A DNA stretch of 64,000 bases from Bacteroidia bacterium (GTDB lineage Bacteria; Bacteroidota; Bacteroidia; SpSt-205). The notes beneath the pieces were generated by a model that had not been told where the DNA came from, searched no databases, and saw only the letters and a list, made by a program, of their open reading frames with translations. The stretch spans positions 1,889,729 through 1,953,728 of the forward strand of contig BPGV01000001.1 in assembly GCA_026003215.1 (NCBI GenBank). Direction: 5' to 3'. Both the position numbers and the translations under genes were made by a program. Within the stretch, counting starts at the first letter, position 1, and each line of letters starts with the position of its first letter. This document shows, piece by piece, positions 60,413 through 64,000 of the stretch.

Positions 60413-62260
60413 CTACTCTACCGTCACCGACTTAGCTAAGTTGCGGGGCTGATCTACATCGCATCCCCGCAAGACAGCGGTATGGTAGGCCAGCAGTTGG
60501 AGAGGGAGTACCGTGAGGATAGGCGAGAGGGGCTCCGGCACCGCCGGCACATACAAAACCGCTTCCGCATACCGTTGGATGTCGGTATCGCCTTCTGTGG
60601 CCACGGCTATAATGCGGCCGCCGCGCGCCCGCACCTCCTGAATGTTGCTCAGGACCTTTTCGTACAAGCTGTCGCGCAGGGCAATCACCACCACCGGCAT
60701 CCCCTCGTCAATCAGCGCAATAGGGCCGTGCTTCATCTCGGCGGCGGGATACCCTTCGGCGTGGATATACGAGATTTCTTTGAGCTTCAGGGCCCCTTCT
60801 AAGGCCACGGGGAAGTTATACCCTCGCCCTAAGTACAGGGCATTGGTAGCCGCCGCGAGGGTCTGGGCCAGCTCCTTAGTGGGTTCATTTAGGGCTTCTA
60901 AGGTGGCTTGCACCTGGTCAGGCAGACGAAGCAGGGCTTCCATCAAGGTGTCGTGGAGGGTGCGGTCTATCGTGTAGCGCGCCGCGCCAATATGCAACGC
61001 AAAGAGCGTAAGCGCTGTAAGCTGCGCCGTAAAAGCCTTTGTAGAAGCCACCCCTATCTCGGGTCCGGCGTGGATGTATATCCCGGCGTGGGTTTCCCGC
61101 GGGATGCTGGACCCCACCACATTGGTAATCCCCAGCACCAAGGCGCCCTTTTCCTTAGCTAACCGTAGGGCGGCCAGGGTATCGGCTGTTTCCCCACTTT
61201 GGCTAATCCCCATCACCACATCATTCGGGCCAATCACAGGGTCCCGATACCGAAACTCCGAGGCGTACTCTACTTCTACGGGCAGGCGGGCCAGGTGTTC
61301 AATCAGGTACTCGCCCACGAGGGCTGCATGCCAACTGGTGCCACAGCCTACGAGGGTGAGCCGCTGCGCAGCTAAGAGCTTATCCATCACGGCGCTGATG
61401 CCGCCCAGCCGCACTTCTAAGGGTTCTTGGCGGATGCGGCCCCGCATGCAATCCCGCAGGGCGTTCGGCTGCTCAAATATCTCTTTCAGCATGTAGTGGG
61501 GGTAGCCGCCGCGTTCTATGGCGGCGATGTCCCAGTCTATGTACTCCACCTTAGGGGTGCGGGTTTGGGCCCGCAGGCCGAAGATATGCGGCGGGGCCTC
61601 GGGGAGGAGGATAGCCGCTTCGTCCTCCTCTAAATGGATCACTTGGCGGGTGTAGGGGACGATGGCCGTGGCATCCGAGGCCGCTATCAGTTCGCCTTCG
61701 CCGATGCCAATCAGGAGAGGACTAAACCGCCGCACGAGGATGACCATTTGCGGGGCCGAACGCACCAGCATAGCTATGCCGAAGGTCCCTTCCACCGCGG
61801 CGAAGGCTTCCCGCACTACCTCTTCCCAAGAGGCCGTAGGCGCCTGCTGCCGCACCCACGCTATCCAGTGCGCTAAGGCCTCCGTATCGGTCTCACTTCG
61901 GAAGGTGATACCTTTTTCTATCAAGTGCTCCCGTAAAGCAGCATAGTTTTCAATAATGCCGTTGTGCACCAGTACAATCTCGCCATCAAAGCTGAGGTGG
62001 GGGTGGGCATTGGCGTCGGTAGGGGCGCCGTGGGTAGCCCAGCGGGTGTGGGCAATGCCTGTGGTAGCGCTGGGGGAGCGGCCTTGGAGGGTTTGGGCCA
62101 GAGCAGAGACCTTACCCGCCTGCTTGAAGATACGGAAGCCCTCCGCCGTCGGAATGGCTATGCCGGCCGAGTCGTAGCCGCGGTATTCGAGCCGTTTGAG
62201 CCCTTCCATGAGGAGGGGGATAGCGGAGCGGTAGCCGGTGTAAGCTACAATGCCGCACAT
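60413..62260 (-). CDS. glmS: Glutamine-fructose-6-phosphate aminotransferase (isomerizing)
   Basis: 615 residues from the ATG at 62260. The N-terminal nucleophile follows Met directly (MCGIVAYTG), as needed for the glutaminase; the rest has the glutaminase (THGAPTDANAHPH, LVHNGIIENY) and two SIS domains (VGCGTSWHAALVGEYLIE, GISQSGETADTLAALRLAKEKG in parts, AEMKHGPIALID) ending in KSVTVE. It makes glucosamine-6-phosphate for peptidoglycan and lipopolysaccharide. A longer frame start is rejected because Cys must follow Met. Confidence 0.96.
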   Translation of the reverse strand: MCGIVAYTGYRSAIPLLMEGLKRLEYRGYDSAGIAIPTAEGFRIFKQAGKVSALAQTLQGRSPSATTGIAHTRWATHGAPTDANAHPHLSFDGEIVLVHNGIIENYAALREHLIEKGITFRSETDTEALAHWIAWVRQQAPTASWEEVVREAFAAVEGTFGIAMLVRSAPQMVILVRRFSPLLIGIGEGELIAASDATAIVPYTRQVIHLEEDEAAILLPEAPPHIFGLRAQTRTPKVEYIDWDIAAIERGGYPHYMLKEIFEQPNALRDCMRGRIRQEPLEVRLGGISAVMDKLLAAQRLTLVGCGTSWHAALVGEYLIEHLARLPVEVEYASEFRYRDPVIGPNDVVMGISQSGETADTLAALRLAKEKGALVLGITNVVGSSIPRETHAGIYIHAGPEIGVASTKAFTAQLTALTLFALHIGAARYTIDRTLHDTLMEALLRLPDQVQATLEALNEPTKELAQTLAAATNALYLGRGYNFPVALEGALKLKEISYIHAEGYPAAEMKHGPIALIDEGMPVVVIALRDSLYEKVLSNIQEVRARGGRIIAVATEGDTDIQRYAEAVLYVPAVPEPLSPILTVLPLQLLAYHTAVLRGCDVDQPRNLAKSVTVE

Positions 62261-62265
62261 AAGTG

Positions 62266-62273
62266 CAATATTA
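62266..62273 (-). promoter_or_regulatory. -7 box TAATATTG of glmS
   Basis: Seven of eight positions; 5 bases before the ATG at 62260. Confidence 0.5.
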
Positions 62274-62290
62274 CGGTTTTTCAAACATAA

Positions 62291-62317
62291 GGGGCGCCTG
62301 CCGCAGGCAGGCGCCCC
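62291..62317 (-). terminator. Perfect 12-bp hairpin between the SBBP gene and glmS
   Basis: Left arm 62291-62302, 3-base loop, right arm 62306-62317, all pairing. On the minus strand it is followed by TTATGTTTG, so the T tract is short; it may end the SBBP-protein transcript. It lies 18 bases upstream of the glmS box. Confidence 0.55.
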
Positions 62318-62440
62318 CACACAATCAGCGAGCCGATATACCGCTTACGGCTGTATGAGGAGTTGGAGGTAGCGCCGCTGCGGGTCTCGTGGATGAGGGA
62401 CGGCATAAGCGGTCTTCTGCCTCGCTGGCGGTAGGGCGGG

Positions 62441-64000
62441 CTATTTGCCAGGAGTGAGACAGAGCTTGGTGACAAAGACATCGTAGTTTCCATTATGCGA
62501 TGTGTCGTAGGCGCCTGGGGTGGTGGGGAAGTCAGAGGAGCCTGTCCCGCCGGTGATGTAAGCGCAGCCGCTGCCATCTACAGCGATGGCGATGCCTTCA
62601 TCTTTCTCCCTTCCCCCGAGGAAGGTAGAATAGAGGAGGGTGCTACCATCAGAGGAGAGCTTGGTGACAAAGGCGTTCCAGAATCCACCATTATGCGATG
62701 AGTCGTAAGCGCCGGGGGTCGTGGGGAAATCGGTGGAGTCTGTGCTGCCGGTGATGTAAGCGCAGTCGCTCCCATCTATGGCGATGGCGGAGCCATGGTC
62801 AAGCCTGCTTCCGCCGATGAGGGTGGAGTAGACGAGGTTATCGCCGTTGGGAGAGAGCTTGGTGACAAAGACATCGTCGCTTCCATTATGCGATGGGTCG
62901 TAGGCGTTGGAGGTCGTGGGAAAGTCGGAGGATAATGTCGTGCCGGTGATATAAGCGCTACCGCTGGCATCTATGGCGATGGCGTAGCCCCCTTCAGCGC
63001 TACTACCGCCGAGGAAGGTGGAATAGAGGAGGGTGCTGCCATCGGGGGAGAGCTTGGTGACAAAGGCATCATGCGGGTAGGCCCCACCTCCATTATACGA
63101 TGTGTCGTAGGCGCCGGGGGTGGTGGGGAAGTCGGGGGAATATGTGGAGCCGGTGATGTAAGCGTAGCCGCTGGCATCTACGGCGATGGCGTAGCCCACA
63201 TCCGCCTGAATACCGCCGAGGAAGGTAGAATAGATGAGCGCATTGCCAGTGGGGGAGAGCTTGGTAACAAAGGCATCGTAGGGGCCATAGGAGGGGCCTC
63301 CACTGTGCGATAGGTCGTAGGCGCCGGGGGTGGTGGGGAAGTTGAGGGATTCTGTCCAGCCGGTGATGTAAGCGCAGCCGCTGGCATCTATGGCGATGGC
63401 TTGGGCCCCCTCCCCATTCCCACCGCCGAGGAAGGTGGAATAGATGAGCGCATTGCCAGTGGGGGAGAGCTTGGTAACAAAGGCATCAACTCCACTAAAT
63501 GATTGGTCGTAGGCGCTTGGGGTCGTGGGGAAATCGGTGGAGCCTGTCCCGCCGGTGATGTAAGCGTAGCCGCTGGCATCTACGGCGATGGCTTTGCCCA
63601 CATCCCCATGACTACCGCCGAGGAAGGTGGAATAGATGAGCGCATTGCCATCGGGGGAGAGCTTGGTGACAAAAACATCGGTGTGTCCGTTATGCGATGT
63701 GTCATAGGCGCCGGTGGTGGTGGGGAAGTCGGGGGATTTTGTCCAGCCTGTGATGTAAGCGCAGCCGCTGGCATCTACGGCGATGGCGGAGCCCCTATCG
63801 TCCCCACTTCCGCCAAGGAAGGTAGAATAGACGAGGGCATCGCCGCCAGGGGAGAGCTTGGTGACAAAGGCGTCTTCCCCTCCCCCATTATACGATGGGT
63901 CGTAGGCGCCGGGGGTGGTGGGGAAGTCGGGGGATTTTGTCACGCCTGTGATGTAAGCGCAGCCGCTGGCATCTACGACGATGGCGTGACCCTGATCCAG
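62441..64000 (-). CDS. SBBP-repeat (beta-propeller) protein, 5' partial
   Basis: The frame is open to the right edge, so the start is outside. About seven full tandem units of 64-70 residues are visible, each with A-Y-I-T-G, S-x-D-F-P-T-T-x-x-A-Y-D, N-G-x-D-V/A-F-V-T-K-L-S-P and L-I/V-Y-S-T-F-L-G-G. These are SBBP repeats, which fold into beta-propellers on secreted proteins. The DNA repeats are 192-210 bp and highly alike. The last unit breaks off after VTKL and ends CLTPGK, with no sorting domain, so the C-terminus may be truncated. Confidence 0.82.
   Translation of the reverse strand: MDQGHAIVVDASGCAYITGVTKSPDFPTTPGAYDPSYNGGGEDAFVTKLSPGGDALVYSTFLGGSGDDRGSAIAVDASGCAYITGWTKSPDFPTTTGAYDTSHNGHTDVFVTKLSPDGNALIYSTFLGGSHGDVGKAIAVDASGYAYITGGTGSTDFPTTPSAYDQSFSGVDAFVTKLSPTGNALIYSTFLGGGNGEGAQAIAIDASGCAYITGWTESLNFPTTPGAYDLSHSGGPSYGPYDAFVTKLSPTGNALIYSTFLGGIQADVGYAIAVDASGYAYITGSTYSPDFPTTPGAYDTSYNGGGAYPHDAFVTKLSPDGSTLLYSTFLGGSSAEGGYAIAIDASGSAYITGTTLSSDFPTTSNAYDPSHNGSDDVFVTKLSPNGDNLVYSTLIGGSRLDHGSAIAIDGSDCAYITGSTDSTDFPTTPGAYDSSHNGGFWNAFVTKLSSDGSTLLYSTFLGGREKDEGIAIAVDGSGCAYITGGTGSSDFPTTPGAYDTSHNGNYDVFVTKLCLTPGK

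Noticed and set aside
62281-62577. 98-codon frame across the SBBP gene end as a separate gene
   Set aside because: It mostly reads a shifted frame of the SBBP repeats and crosses the hairpin; no start box or family match.
63178-63774. Regular ~200-bp units at the right edge as a CRISPR array or satellite
   Set aside because: The units encode SBBP propeller repeats in one open frame and have no short palindromic repeat with spacers.

Overview
The window reads as a compact, GC-rich chromosome segment of a Bacteroidota bacterium, probably an uncultured lineage. The evidence is a set of type IX secretion/gliding genes (gldH, a PorT-like barrel, a PorE-like OmpA protein), T9SS-type cargo tails (CHU_C type B on the giant first protein, type A on an M1 peptidase), signal peptides ending in W-A-Q, a menaquinone methyltransferase, a fused E1 alpha/beta dehydrogenase, and the Bacteroidota -7 promoter box TAnnTTTG in front of many genes. 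There are no rRNA genes, phage, transposons or CRISPR arrays. I count 52 protein genes and one tRNA. Apart from about 180 bp at 62261-62440, no intergenic stretch exceeds about 75 bp.

Layout. 1-8449: 3' part of a giant Gly-rich/Ig/PKD surface protein that enters from the left edge. 8.5-15.5 kb: radical SAM protein, an operon of secG, E1 alpha/beta dehydrogenase and a metal-binding-domain protein, a secreted RidA, an SGNH-LysM protein broken by a one-base shift, and an SRPBCC protein. 15.5-23 kb: membrane protein, ABC1 kinase, two secreted proteins, then a tRNA-Leu(CAA) read together with a very large tamB. 23-30 kb: ccmE, SDR, nuoC, ccmF, aminopeptidase P, gldH, a mini sorting-domain protein, TetR. 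30-41 kb: secreted M1 peptidase, TPR protein, phosphosulfolactate synthase, nuoH, KhtTU-like K+/H+ antiporter pair, lolD-like/gtrA head-to-head overlap, accD, panB, menG/ubiE and a PorT-like barrel. 41-48 kb: gamma-carbonic anhydrase, nuoA, aldehyde dehydrogenase, thiG, DUF3108 protein, HMA protein, aminotransferase, mpl. 48-62 kb: rmlD-like reductase, UvrD/AddA-like helicase, kup, PorE-like protein, acyl-CoA dehydrogenase, AlbA_2 protein, thiolase, acylphosphatase, comEC, glmS. 62.4 kb to the right edge: a tandem SBBP-repeat protein that leaves the window.

How it works together. The genes serve ordinary cell functions: respiration and cytochrome c maturation, quinone, lipid, pantothenate, thiamine and amino-sugar metabolism, envelope building and T9SS export. 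The order is scrambled: three complex I genes lie apart among unrelated genes. The most striking property is gene architecture. Nearly every gene not tucked into an operon by overlap has a TAnnTTTG-like box ending 2-8 bases (most often exactly 4) before its ATG or GTG. Transcription would then start at or within a few bases of the start codon, so mRNAs would be leaderless or nearly so. The remaining genes almost all start by overlapping, or lying close after, the previous stop codon. I saw almost no Shine-Dalgarno-like sequences.
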